Below the pieces are notes generated by a model. The model searched no databases. It was not told the origin of the DNA and saw only the letters and a list, made by a program, of their open reading frames with translations. A stretch of 24,583 nt of DNA from a virus, in the IMG/VR virus record IMGVR_UViG_3300025872_000294, positions 1 through 24,583 of that record; one strand, given 5' to 3'. A program made the position numbers and the translations under genes. Positions 14,793 through 21,517 of this stretch are shown here, piece by piece; position 1 is the first letter of the stretch, and every line of letters begins with the position of its first letter.

Positions 14793-15247
14793 GCTTGCTC
14801 CTCTGCAAGTTTGCGCCAACTGGTGCCGGCGGGTGGGTGGTACTTCTTGCCGTTGGGTTCGATGACGTCATTGACGGTGCGGGAGTACTGGGGTGGGAGT
14901 CCGTCGCGGGGCTGGCCGGCGTTGGAGTGGTATTCGCCTCGGATGGTGGGCGTGTTGTCGGCGTCCCAGTCGTGGTGGGTGAGCCTCCAGCACTCGATCC
15001 CGTCGTCGTCGTAGTCGGCGACGATGATGCCGTGGCCGTTGAGCCATTCGATGGCGCGGTCACCGTTGGCTGCGGTGTCGTTGGACATGCTCGCGTAGCG
15101 GTGTGCCCCGAACTGGGTGCGGCCCTTGTGGTCGGTTCGCAGCGACGCCAGAGCGAGCCAGAGGCGAGCGCTTGGCGGCATGTCGCTGTCGATTTCGAGG
15201 GCTTGGATGGTGGCTGATGTGCGGTGGAGGTTGTTGGCGCTAGCCAT
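14789..15247 (-). CDS. Winged-helix-like replication or regulatory protein
   Basis: A 152-aa protein with the layout of a helix-turn-helix phage protein: a helical start (PPSARLWLALASLRTDHKGR), a recognition-helix-like part (RYASMSNDTAANGDRAIEWL) and a wing (GIIVADYDDDGIECWRL). A basic C-terminal tail follows (NGKKYHPPAGTSWRKLAEEQ). Proteins of this shape next to a DnaD-like gene often bind phage origins, but this is inferred. The ATG at 15247 has AAGGAG 10 bases upstream. A 124-bp gap with a hairpin and CCGT repeats separates it from the upstream gene. Confidence 0.55.
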   Translation of the reverse strand: MASANNLHRTSATIQALEIDSDMPPSARLWLALASLRTDHKGRTQFGAHRYASMSNDTAANGDRAIEWLNGHGIIVADYDDDGIECWRLTHHDWDADNTPTIRGEYHSNAGQPRDGLPPQYSRTVNDVIEPNGKKYHPPAGTSWRKLAEEQA

Positions 15248-15301
15248 TGTTCTTCTGCTCCTTAACTACCTGTTACAGACGGACTGCGTCCGGCAGGGAA
15301 A

Positions 15302-15330
15302 GCCTCCAAGCGCGCAAGCGCGCCGGAGGC
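15302..15330 (-). terminator. Hairpin with interior mismatch between early genes
   Basis: GCCTCC (15302-15307) pairs with GGAGGC (15325-15330), and an inner GCGCG/CGCGC stem is separated by a 2x2 mismatch (AA/CC). On the minus strand it is followed by TTTCCC rather than a long U-run. It lies after the 15372-15833 gene, so it may partly terminate or slow transcription before the next gene. Confidence 0.5.
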
Positions 15331-15338
15331 GTATATCT

Positions 15339-15366
15339 CCGTCCGTCCGTCCGTCCGTACGTCCGT
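15339..15366. repeat. CCGT tetranucleotide tandem repeat
   Basis: Five perfect CCGT units (15339-15358), then ACGT and one more CCGT. It lies between a hairpin and the stop of the 15372-15833 gene. Such a repeat can change length by polymerase slippage; it is outside the coding frame, so any effect would be on spacing or transcript structure. A replication iteron is possible but the unit is very short. Confidence 0.75.
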
Positions 15367-15371
15367 GCGAT

Positions 15372-15833
15372 TCAGTAGCGCGATTCGTTACCCGAGTCGG
15401 GTTTGGGATCGCTACCCGAGTCGCGGGTGCGATCGCTACCCGATGTTGGTTCGGTGTGGGTTTTCCAGCAGCGGCAGTCGGGTCCGTGCCAGCGGATGCA
15501 GTTGCCTTTGGCTGCTGCGAGTCGGGCGGATGCGCGTTTGTTCTCGGTGATGATTTCGAGTTCTTGGCGTTCGGCGAAGTTGCGGATGTGCCAGCCGTTT
15601 TCGACGGGTTCCCATAGGTGGCAGGCCAGGAGCAGGGAGATGGTGGTTTTGTCTGCTGAGAGTTCGGTGGCCATGTGTGTGGGGATGTGTCCGTCGGTGC
15701 CGTTCCCGACTGCCCACGCGATCGAGAAGGTGTAGGCGGTGATTGCGCGCCACCCGCCGCGTTGGTGTTTCAGCCACACGATCTTGTCGTGGTGGGCGAT
15801 GTTGGTGTCCAGGCGTGCCCATGGAAGTCCCAT
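15372..15833 (-). CDS. Putative replisome-organizer-like (winged-helix) protein with C-terminal repeats
   Basis: A 153-aa protein beginning MGLPWARLDTNIAHHDKIVW, a start common to a family of actinophage proteins found near replication genes, with a following winged-helix-like part (ADKTTISLLLACHLWEPVEN, then GWHIRNFAERQ). The end has a CIRWHGPDCRCW segment and an 8-residue tandem repeat (SGSDRTRD, SGSDPKPD, then SGNESRY; 15375-15443). The repeat is Ser/Asp-rich and probably disordered. A role in origin binding or helicase loading is suggested by the family's neighbourhood, not by a motif I can prove. Confidence 0.58.
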   Translation of the reverse strand: MGLPWARLDTNIAHHDKIVWLKHQRGGWRAITAYTFSIAWAVGNGTDGHIPTHMATELSADKTTISLLLACHLWEPVENGWHIRNFAERQELEIITENKRASARLAAAKGNCIRWHGPDCRCWKTHTEPTSGSDRTRDSGSDPKPDSGNESRY

Positions 15834-15836
15834 CTC

Positions 15837-16016
15837 TCAGCACGCCCCTTCGCGGCCGTACCAGACGGCTACGACATCACCGGCGACCGTCCAGAACGCG
15901 TCGACCTCGAGGTCGTAGTGGCGGACGTCGAGGTCGTCCTGGTGGCCTGCGTGCCGGTCGCAGCGCAACGAAACGGCGTTGCGGCGCATCGAAATGGTCT
16001 CCGCGCAGCGGGTCAT
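15837..16016 (-). CDS. Small 59-aa hypothetical protein
   Basis: An ATG at 16016 behind a strong GGAGG site (spacing 4) that also overlaps the upstream stop as ATGA. The product is short: MTRCAETISMRRNAVSLRCD, then RHAGHQDDLDVRHYDLEVDA and a hydrophobic beta-like end (FWTVAGDVVAVWYGREGAC). Two Cys, one His and the RCDRHAGHQ segment could bind zinc; this opening is seen in many small actinophage proteins. Function unknown. Confidence 0.65.
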   Translation of the reverse strand: MTRCAETISMRRNAVSLRCDRHAGHQDDLDVRHYDLEVDAFWTVAGDVVAVWYGREGAC

Positions 16017-16201
16017 GGTGCCTCCTGATGGGTTCGGTAGTGGTCTTTCCAGTCGTCGTAGGTGCCGGTTTGCCATGCGGGGAACGGGCACAGGTGGCAT
16101 CGCCAGCGGCCTTTCGGGGGCTCAGTGACGGGTTTCGGGCCGAGGTCGGTGACGTTGCGTTTGATGCCGGTCTGGATCTGCACCGGGGTCAGGCGGCTCA
16201 C
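16013..16201 (-). CDS. Small C2H2-type zinc finger protein
   Basis: A 62-aa protein with one finger-like segment: RCHLCPFPAW, then DWKDHYRTH, giving C-x2-C-x15-H-x3-H, close to the classic C2H2 spacing. The N-terminal part is basic. The GTG at 16201 overlaps the upstream stop as GTGA and its own stop overlaps the next start as ATGA. It probably binds nucleic acid or a partner protein during early growth; target unknown. Confidence 0.68.
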   Translation of the reverse strand: MSRLTPVQIQTGIKRNVTDLGPKPVTEPPKGRWRCHLCPFPAWQTGTYDDWKDHYRTHQEAP

Positions 16202-16521
16202 CAGAGCACCGCCTGGCGTTGCACGGTGCCGATACCCTGCCGGTTGTTGTCGGGGTGTCCTTGCCGGTGGCACGGGCAGACGTAGCCGCAGTTGTAGCCG
16301 ACCTGGTGGACCGGGATCGGTGGCTGGACCACCCGCCGGCCGTGCCGGTCCAACAGGTGGTTGTTCAGGCGGCGCGGCTGCACGGTGATGCCTCGGATCT
16401 CGTGGCGCGCCCACGCGCACTGCGAGCACCGGCCCGTTTTGCAGTAGCCGCACGGCCCGAGTTGGCAGGCGCAGAACACCTGCGTCGGGTACCAGCCCCA
16501 CGGGACCACGTCGGCGCTCAT
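16198..16521 (-). CDS. Cys-rich zinc-binding hypothetical protein
   Basis: A 107-aa protein with many Cys residues in pairs (CACQLGPCGYCKTGRCSQCA in the first third, CGYVCPCHRQGH near the end) and a basic middle, fitting two or more zinc sites. ATG at 16521 overlaps the upstream stop as ATGA. No enzyme motif is visible. It is part of a run of three zinc-binding small genes (15837-16521), which suggests nucleic-acid binding or host-takeover functions, but no specific role can be given. Confidence 0.62.
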   Translation of the reverse strand: MSADVVPWGWYPTQVFCACQLGPCGYCKTGRCSQCAWARHEIRGITVQPRRLNNHLLDRHGRRVVQPPIPVHQVGYNCGYVCPCHRQGHPDNNRQGIGTVQRQAVLW

Positions 16522-16781
16522 GCGTCGTCCTTCAGTTCTCGTTCCAGTTGGGCGATGTTGCGTTCGAGCCACAGCGAGGCAATGAACGCTAACAAGAGAG
16601 CCGCGTCGTCGATCAGGCCTGGCCGTCCACGCGTGCAGACGTGCCCAATTAGGTTGCCGCTGTAGTCGCCCGGCACATACTCGCCTGCCCTGAATGCCAG
16701 CAGGAAGTCGCTAGACCGACTCCTGACCTCGTCTGCGACGATGTCGAGGCGCTTGGCGGACGGTTCCTTGGATGGCGTCAT
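16518..16781 (-). CDS. Hypothetical 87-aa helical protein
   Basis: A small protein with a basic, helical first half (MTPSKEPSAKRLDIVADEVR), a Gly-rich turn (GEYVPGDYSGNLIG) and a hydrophobic helix near the C-terminus (LIDDAALLLAFIASLWLERN) that could pack against another subunit or a membrane, then a charged tail. ATG at 16781 overlaps the upstream RusA stop as ATGA. Family not recognised. Its bases are a little less GC-rich than those of its neighbours. Confidence 0.6.
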   Translation of the reverse strand: MTPSKEPSAKRLDIVADEVRSRSSDFLLAFRAGEYVPGDYSGNLIGHVCTRGRPGLIDDAALLLAFIASLWLERNIAQLERELKDDA

Positions 16782-17218
16782 GCGTTCACCCGCCCAACGG
16801 AGATGCGGACGCCGGGTTCCTCGCCAACTTCGATGTACCGCTTGTAGGTCGAGATCTCCGCCACCTGGGAGTCGTCGCGCCACGCCCCGGCCTGCGTCAA
16901 CGCGTCACACACGGCGCGCACCAGCTTGTCGAGGTCGGGGGCCTTGTCGACCATCACGGGCGCGTTCGCCTTGAGCGTCTGCGCGTTACGCCCGGTCCTG
17001 TAGTGGTGCTTGGGGCGGGGCATGAGGAACGCGGCGGTGAGGGAGACTGGGCCGGTGAGGATGGGGTCGGTTGCCCAGCCCGCGTCGATGACGGCCGCGG
17101 CGATGGTGGCACGCCAGGGCTTGAGCCGCTTCGACATTTCGACCATGCGCCCGCCACCGACGTGGCGTTTGGAGCCTTGGGCGGCGGGGATGCCGGGGAC
17201 GAACAGTGTGCGGCTCAC
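16778..17218 (-). CDS. RusA-like Holliday junction resolvase
   Basis: A 146-aa endonuclease of the RusA family. The signature is clear: VDKAPDLDKLVRAVCDAL with the catalytic Asp pair at about 95 and 97, followed by GAWRDDSQVAE with Asp115-Asp116, and a basic start (GIPAAQGSKRHV). The enzyme cuts four-way junctions symmetrically, freeing branched DNA before packaging or during recombination. It works with the RecT-like protein and exonuclease encoded 0.8-2.7 kb upstream in the same operon. The GTG at 17218 overlaps the upstream 53-aa gene as GTGA. Confidence 0.92.
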   Translation of the reverse strand: MSRTLFVPGIPAAQGSKRHVGGGRMVEMSKRLKPWRATIAAAVIDAGWATDPILTGPVSLTAAFLMPRPKHHYRTGRNAQTLKANAPVMVDKAPDLDKLVRAVCDALTQAGAWRDDSQVAEISTYKRYIEVGEEPGVRISVGRVNA

Positions 17219-17376
17219 TTGCCCCACCCCCGCGCCTTGAGGGCAAGGATGCGGGCGGCGATGCCCTCGATGATGTCCTCGTCGCTGAGCCCTTGCGTAC
17301 CGACGAACTGCCATCCTTCGGACTCGGCCTGCCGCATGACAGCGGCGACGGCGGTAAGGATTTCGGCGGGGATCAT
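17215..17376 (-). CDS. Small 53-aa protein between RusA and a 225-aa gene
   Basis: An ATG at 17376 that overlaps the upstream stop as ATGA, and a TGA at 17215-17217 that overlaps the RusA start as GTGA. The product is helical: MIPAEILTAVAAVMRQAESE, then GWQFVGTQGLSDEDIIEGIA and a basic end (ARILALKARGWGK). Third codon positions are GC-rich and both junctions are exact, so it is very likely real in spite of its size. Function unknown. Confidence 0.72.
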   Translation of the reverse strand: MIPAEILTAVAAVMRQAESEGWQFVGTQGLSDEDIIEGIAARILALKARGWGK

Positions 17377-18050
17377 GCTTCACCGCACAGGTGCTTGAGC
17401 CACGCCAGGGCGTAGGGGCCGACGCGGAGCCAGTCGATCCACGCCTCACCTTCGGGGGCGGGGCGGGGCGTGAGGCGTATAACGTCGAGCAGGTGCCCGA
17501 CATGAGTGGACTCGATGCTGTCGAGGTGTCCGACACCCGCAGTCCAGTCCTCCCAACCATCCCACTCCCGGACGATGGTCTGCGCGACGGCGATCAGCGT
17601 GGCGAGCCGCCGCCTGGTCAAGTCGGCGTCGTCGTCGTCGTAGAGGTTAGCGACGATGTAGAGGCCCCGCTGGGGCAGCGTGATTCCGCCGCCCGCCGCG
17701 ATAATCGCGGCCAGGTTTTCCTCGGCCTCGGCGATCAGGCGCGCCGACTCGGGCAGGACGGGTTCGGCCTCGGTGGGCGGGTCGCCCTCGCCGTAGATGT
17801 CGCTGAGCATGTTGTGGTACCGGTCACAGAAAGCGCGTGCGGCACCCCTCCACTCGTCGGACTGCTGCGGCCACGACCCGCCGTCTGCGTCGGTGAACCC
17901 GTCGACATTGGCGATCAGGCCGAACGCGGCCTCCAACAGGTCGCGGTACTCGCTGGCCTGCCTGTCAGCCTCAACCAACTTCTCGACGGCCTGGCGCAGT
18001 CCGCGCTCCACCATGCTCTCCGGCACGATGACCTTGATCGGCTCGCTCAC
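17373..18050 (-). CDS. Hypothetical 225-aa early protein
   Basis: An acidic protein starting with MSEPIKVIVPESMVERGLRQ and a coiled-coil-like segment (EKLVEADRQASEYRDLLEAA), a Trp-rich middle and a C-terminal half with repeated Trp and Leu (IVREWDGWEDWTAGVGHLDS, then WIDWLRVGPYALAWL). No catalytic motif is seen. The GTG at 18050 overlaps the RecT-like stop as GTGA, and its stop overlaps the 53-aa gene as ATGA. It may be two small domains joined. A recombination- or replication-related role is suggested only by the neighbours. Confidence 0.6.
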   Translation of the reverse strand: MSEPIKVIVPESMVERGLRQAVEKLVEADRQASEYRDLLEAAFGLIANVDGFTDADGGSWPQQSDEWRGAARAFCDRYHNMLSDIYGEGDPPTEAEPVLPESARLIAEAEENLAAIIAAGGGITLPQRGLYIVANLYDDDDADLTRRRLATLIAVAQTIVREWDGWEDWTAGVGHLDSIESTHVGHLLDVIRLTPRPAPEGEAWIDWLRVGPYALAWLKHLCGEA

Positions 18051-19195
18051 TCGGCCACCTCGTCACCAGTCAGGGCCTCCAGGTGCGCCAGGACGGTTTC
18101 GGCCTCCGGGCCGGTCAGGTCGGTGCGGCGGGCAATGTCACGGCCCACGACCTCGGTGCAGATCGCCCGCAGGTCTGAGGCCGACAGGCCCAGCGCCTTG
18201 GCGGCTGAGCCGATGCGGGCCGACTGCTCATCGGTCAGCGGGTCGTCGACGAGTTCGGCGTCGGCGATGTCGTCCTCGGGTTCGGCGGGCCGCTCCTTCA
18301 GTGCGTCGATCACCTGGGACGCCTCCGCGCGCGTCAAGTCCTTGCTCGACCCGACCTCACGGCCCAGCAGGTCGGACAACTGCCGCAACTTGTCCTCACG
18401 CGTGCCGTTGAGCGCGGCGTGGATCGCCTTGACCTGCGCAGGTGTGGCCCTGGGTGGCTCCTCGGCCTGCCCGCCCAGTTCCTCGTAGCCGTCCTCGCCG
18501 GGCAGCGGGGGCTCGCCCACCGGACCCGCCGGGGCCTCCAGGGCAGGCGCCTTCGGCGCGGGCTTGCGCACCGTGGCCTTCGGTGCAGGCTTGCGGGTCA
18601 CCGTGGTGGTCGCAGCGGCGGGCTCGGCCTGCGCTGCGATGGCCGGGGCCTGCTCGTCCAGCGGGATGGACACCGACGCGGAAAACCCGCCGACGACGTC
18701 AGGGAAGGCCATGGAGCACAGCCGAGACGTGCAGCGCGCCACCAGCATCTCTTGGGCGCGGGTGCGGTAGTTCGAGTTCTTGGCGAAGTCGCCGGAGGTC
18801 TTGGCCTCGTCGATCGTGTAACTGGCGGGCACCCACGTCTCGGAGCCGCGCCGGCGACCGCGCATCTTGCAGCGCGTGGCGGTGGTCTCCACGAACTCGA
18901 TCTCATGCCCGGCGGCGAACACCAGCGCGCGCTGAGCCTCCGCGCTCAGATCCGGAGTGCCATGCACCACGTAGGTGTTCTTCAGGGTGGTCATGGGCGG
19001 CAGTCCGACCTCGCGGCCGTACAGGATCGCCGCGGCCACGGCGGCAGGTTTCCCACGAAACGACTGCGGGACGAAGTCGGTGGCCGCGATGCGTGAAGCC
19101 AGGTCGCCGACGGGCGCGAGCACGTCCACCCATGAGTCGACGGCTTCGGCGACCGCTGGCGTCGCAGCGGGGCTGTAGGGTTCAAGGTCGGTCAT
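18047..19195 (-). CDS. recT: RecT-like single-strand annealing protein with duplicated C-terminal module
   Basis: A 382-aa recombinase. The RecT-family core is at about residues 25-175: GLPPMTTLKNTYVVHGTPDL, then AEAQRALVFAAGHEIEF, CKMRGRRRGSETW, and NYRTRAQEMLVARCTSRLCS plus FPDVVGGF near its end. A Pro/Ala/Lys linker follows. The C-terminal part holds two similar helical modules (about 255-305 and 320-378), each ending with an LT-x-x-E-A helix. It anneals single strands made by the exonuclease encoded just upstream. The pair forms a two-gene recombination system like lambda beta/exo. It overlaps both neighbours by 4 bases. Confidence 0.88.
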   Translation of the reverse strand: MTDLEPYSPAATPAVAEAVDSWVDVLAPVGDLASRIAATDFVPQSFRGKPAAVAAAILYGREVGLPPMTTLKNTYVVHGTPDLSAEAQRALVFAAGHEIEFVETTATRCKMRGRRRGSETWVPASYTIDEAKTSGDFAKNSNYRTRAQEMLVARCTSRLCSMAFPDVVGGFSASVSIPLDEQAPAIAAQAEPAAATTTVTRKPAPKATVRKPAPKAPALEAPAGPVGEPPLPGEDGYEELGGQAEEPPRATPAQVKAIHAALNGTREDKLRQLSDLLGREVGSSKDLTRAEASQVIDALKERPAEPEDDIADAELVDDPLTDEQSARIGSAAKALGLSASDLRAICTEVVGRDIARRTDLTGPEAETVLAHLEALTGDEVAE

Positions 19196-19968
19196 GCGCT
19201 GATCTCCTGCTTCTCGGTGGGTGGGGTGAGGGGTGCCTGCACGAGTTCGCGCAGGGAGTCGACGGTGGCCGCCACCTGGGCGACGTAAAGGAAGGCCCGG
19301 AACTGCGGGGCCTCGGCCACAAGTGGCACGAGGTCGTAGCCGTCGGCGCGCACATGCACGATCCCGACCGCATCGACTTGCGGCATGGCCTGCTCGATGC
19401 CGTCGTCGATGATCGTGTCGGCGTGGCGGTAGGCGGCGAGTTGCAGCGCCATGTCGCCGAACACGCCCTTGGACGTCTTGATGTCCAGCAGCCAGCGGCG
19501 GCCGTCGGCGAGGGCGCCGATCAGGTCCAGGGTGCCGGCGTAGCCGTGGGTGTAGGAGCAGACGATCGACTCGACGTGCTCGGCGTCCAGATCCCAGTCC
19601 TCGACGAACCGCAGGTAGTTCTCCACCAGCGGCAGCTGCTCGTCGTCGACCTCGGCGGCACCGGTGGTCTGGATCGCTTCGGCCGCGGCGTGCAGCTTGG
19701 TGCCTCGCAGGGCGGCGGCGTTCTTGCTGGCGTTGGGCGCGTCCTTGATGATGGCCAGCCGCTCGGACACCGGCAGGTCGCCCAGCATCGCCCAGTTGTC
19801 CACGGCGTACTCGGCGGCGGTGCGGGCTGCCCAGTTGACCAGTGCCGGTTTGGGCAGGCCGTTGCTCAAGATGGTGGTGACGCCGGGCACCTTGCGGTCC
19901 TGTGCGTCGCGGTACCCGTGGCCCCGGCCGTAGTTGCGGCGGGTGAACGGGCGTTGAAGTGCGGTCAT
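19192..19968 (-). CDS. PD-(D/E)XK exonuclease (RecE/Cas4-like)
   Basis: A 258-aa nuclease of the PD-(D/E)XK superfamily. Key residues are visible: a His in RGTKLHAAAEA (about residue 93), Asp148 in GYAGTLDLIG, Asp162 and Lys164 in WLLDIKTSKG, and Gln176 in ALQLAAYRHAD, giving the H...D...DxK...QxxxY order of RecB/exonuclease types. It should digest DNA ends to give single strands for the RecT-like partner, which follows with an ATGA overlap. The ATG at 19968 has AAGGAG 5 bases upstream. Length is normal for phage members. Confidence 0.9.
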   Translation of the reverse strand: MTALQRPFTRRNYGRGHGYRDAQDRKVPGVTTILSNGLPKPALVNWAARTAAEYAVDNWAMLGDLPVSERLAIIKDAPNASKNAAALRGTKLHAAAEAIQTTGAAEVDDEQLPLVENYLRFVEDWDLDAEHVESIVCSYTHGYAGTLDLIGALADGRRWLLDIKTSKGVFGDMALQLAAYRHADTIIDDGIEQAMPQVDAVGIVHVRADGYDLVPLVAEAPQFRAFLYVAQVAATVDSLRELVQAPLTPPTEKQEISA

Positions 19969-20002
19969 GCTGTCTCCTTCTGTCGTGGCGGTTGGCTGGG
20001 GT

Positions 20003-20374
20003 TCATGTGACGCACCGCCCGAACGCGTCGAAGTGGGCGAACCGGGCGGCGAGGTCGCGCCGGTCGCACGTGCGGTACAGGTGGTTGAGCAGGCCTTGGG
20101 TGGTCATGCCGATGCGTTCGGCGACGGTGTCGACGTCAGTGGACGAGATCAGCGCAGTCTCGATGTCGTCGCAGGTCGGACAGCCGTAGTCGCAGACCTT
20201 CATCGCCATGATCCGCTCGTGCAGGTCCGGCTGGACGCGGGTCACCGCGCCCCGCAGGATTTCGGACACGCGCTTGTGATCGCAGTCGACAGTCCGACTG
20301 ATGGCGATGTTGGTCCAGCCGTGGTCGCGCAGGGCTTGGAGATGGGCGCGCGCGGCGTCGGCGGGGAGCATCAT
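20003..20374 (-). CDS. HTH protein with a CxTCDxI module
   Basis: A 123-aa protein with two likely DNA-binding parts. Residues about 19-47 form a helix-turn-helix (WTNIAISRTVDCDHKRVSEI). Residues about 65-112 form a second segment, CPTCDDIETALISSTDVDTV then TTQGLLNHLYRTCDRRDLAARF, that has a close relative in the next gene upstream (20371-21006). The ATG at 20374 overlaps that gene's stop as ATGA; an ATG directly following it is also possible. Thirty-four bases separate its stop from the exonuclease start. It is likely a regulator or accessory DNA-binding protein. Confidence 0.68.
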   Translation of the reverse strand: MMLPADAARAHLQALRDHGWTNIAISRTVDCDHKRVSEILRGAVTRVQPDLHERIMAMKVCDYGCPTCDDIETALISSTDVDTVAERIGMTTQGLLNHLYRTCDRRDLAARFAHFDAFGRCVT

Positions 20375-21006
20375 GCCGACCACCTCGCGTCGTAGGCGTC
20401 GACGACGGCACGCGGCACGCGGCCGCGGCTCGGGCAGTCAAGGCCGCGCTGTGCGGCCCACTCGCGGATCGCGGGCCAGTCACGGTCTGGCTGGGGCTCG
20501 GGCTCTTCCTGCGGCTCGGGCGCCTCGGTCTCGCCGAGCGCGGCCAGGATCTCGGCGCGGCGCGCCTCCAGTGTCGCCAGTTCTGCGCGCAGGTCCTCCC
20601 GGCCGTTGAAGGCCACGACGCGCTCGATCAGGATGCGCACCCACGCCACCGCTTCGCTGGCGGCCTCGGCCACGCCCTGGTCCTCGTGGTCCAGGTACTC
20701 GCTCAGATGCGGGGCGATGGTCTCCCCGATCCAGGTGGCGTCGGGGTCCTGCTCGGGGACATCCACGAACACCGGGCCGTCGATCGCCGCGGTGTCACCG
20801 TCCACGGCAGGCACCTCGGCAGGCTCCAGCATCGGCTCGTCGCCGTAGGTCAGCCGCTCCATCAGGTCCTTGCGGGAGTGGTTGATCAGGTGTCGGTGCA
20901 GGGTCGGGGTCGGGGTGCCCAGCGTCGCGCCGATGTCCTCCAGCGCGCTGGTTCCGGTCTCGACGAGGGTGGCGATGTTGTCGCAAGTCGTGCATTGATC
21001 GTTCAC
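20371..21006 (-). CDS. DNA-binding protein: CxTCDxI module plus Lsr2-like C-terminal domain
   Basis: A 211-aa protein. Residues 5-52 (CTTCDNIATLVETG, then LHRHLINHSRKDLMERL) repeat the module of the downstream gene. An acidic middle with a coiled coil (LRAELATLEARRAEILAALG) leads to a final 36 residues, IREWAAQRGLDCPSRGRVPR then VVDAYDARWSA, which match the C-terminal DNA-binding domain of Lsr2, including the RGR AT-hook-like loop and the W-A....G.....RGR.P..V..AY pattern. Lsr2 silences foreign AT-rich DNA in actinobacteria. This protein could silence or antagonise silencing. GTG at 21006 overlaps the upstream stop as GTGA. Confidence 0.72.
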   Translation of the reverse strand: MNDQCTTCDNIATLVETGTSALEDIGATLGTPTPTLHRHLINHSRKDLMERLTYGDEPMLEPAEVPAVDGDTAAIDGPVFVDVPEQDPDATWIGETIAPHLSEYLDHEDQGVAEAASEAVAWVRILIERVVAFNGREDLRAELATLEARRAEILAALGETEAPEPQEEPEPQPDRDWPAIREWAAQRGLDCPSRGRVPRAVVDAYDARWSA

Positions 21007-21212
21007 AGTTTCTCGTCCTTCGGTTGCCAGAGGGTGTCGTCGTGGTGCCACTGGCGGCCGATGAGAGACCCGCAGCATTGGCAGGCTTTGAGGCGGCGAG
21101 GCGGCGGCGCGGCCGGGTGTTCTCGTTCGGCGGTGATGTTGCGGTGCACGACGACCAGCAGGGCGGCCATGGACAGCGCGCAGACGGTGAGGATCGCAGC
21201 GGTGGTGGCCAT
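21003..21212 (-). CDS. Small membrane protein with CxxC end
   Basis: A 69-aa protein. Its first 22 residues are a clear membrane segment (ATTAAILTVCALSMAALLVV), followed by a basic region (RLKACQCCGSLIGRQWHHDD) with Cys and His residues that could bind metal. The charge after the helix suggests an N-out, C-in orientation. The ATG at 21212 is used; a GTG one codon earlier (21215) would give a GTGA overlap and shares the GGAGGGGGAG site. Function unknown; a membrane role in infection or exclusion is possible. Confidence 0.65.
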   Translation of the reverse strand: MATTAAILTVCALSMAALLVVVHRNITAEREHPAAPPPRRLKACQCCGSLIGRQWHHDDTLWQPKDEKL

Positions 21213-21517
21213 CACGACTCCCCCTCCTTCTTGTAGTCGTTGAGGGGCTTCGCGGCCTGACGTAGGAACCGGTCGACGGCCTCGGCGTGCAGCCGCTGCA
21301 CGGCGGCGTCGGACTCGTCGGCGGCGGGCATGGCGGGCAGACTGTTCAGCCACTCGCGCAGGGTCTCGCCCAGGCAGTGGCGCATGATCTCGACAGCACC
21401 GACGGGAGTGAGCGTGTCGGGTGCGTCCATGAACCGGTCCACGCAGTCGTTGATCTCGTCGGGCTGCGCGCCCAGGGCGACGGCCAGGGCGGTAGCGGCG
21501 AGGCGGTCGGGGGTCAT
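21212..21517 (-). CDS. Hypothetical 101-aa helical protein
   Basis: A mostly helical protein (MTPDRLAATALAVALGAQPD, then MRHCLGETLREWLNSLPAMP and VQRLHAEAVDRFLRQAAKPL) ending in a charged NDYKKEGES tail. ATG at 21517 overlaps the upstream stop as ATGA, which excludes the longer Arg-rich frame to 21688. No motif is recognised. It is one of a run of seven small early genes (21003-22715) that probably have accessory or host-takeover roles. Confidence 0.6.
   Translation of the reverse strand: MTPDRLAATALAVALGAQPDEINDCVDRFMDAPDTLTPVGAVEIMRHCLGETLREWLNSLPAMPAADESDAAVQRLHAEAVDRFLRQAAKPLNDYKKEGES

Noticed and set aside
15339-15366. CRISPR-like array
   Set aside because: The repeat unit is only 4 bp, with no spacers and no cas genes.
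18442-20010. A 522-aa plus-strand frame opposite the RecT and exonuclease genes
   Set aside because: Arg/Pro/Ser-rich antisense shadow; both minus-strand genes have clear families, starts and catalytic residues.
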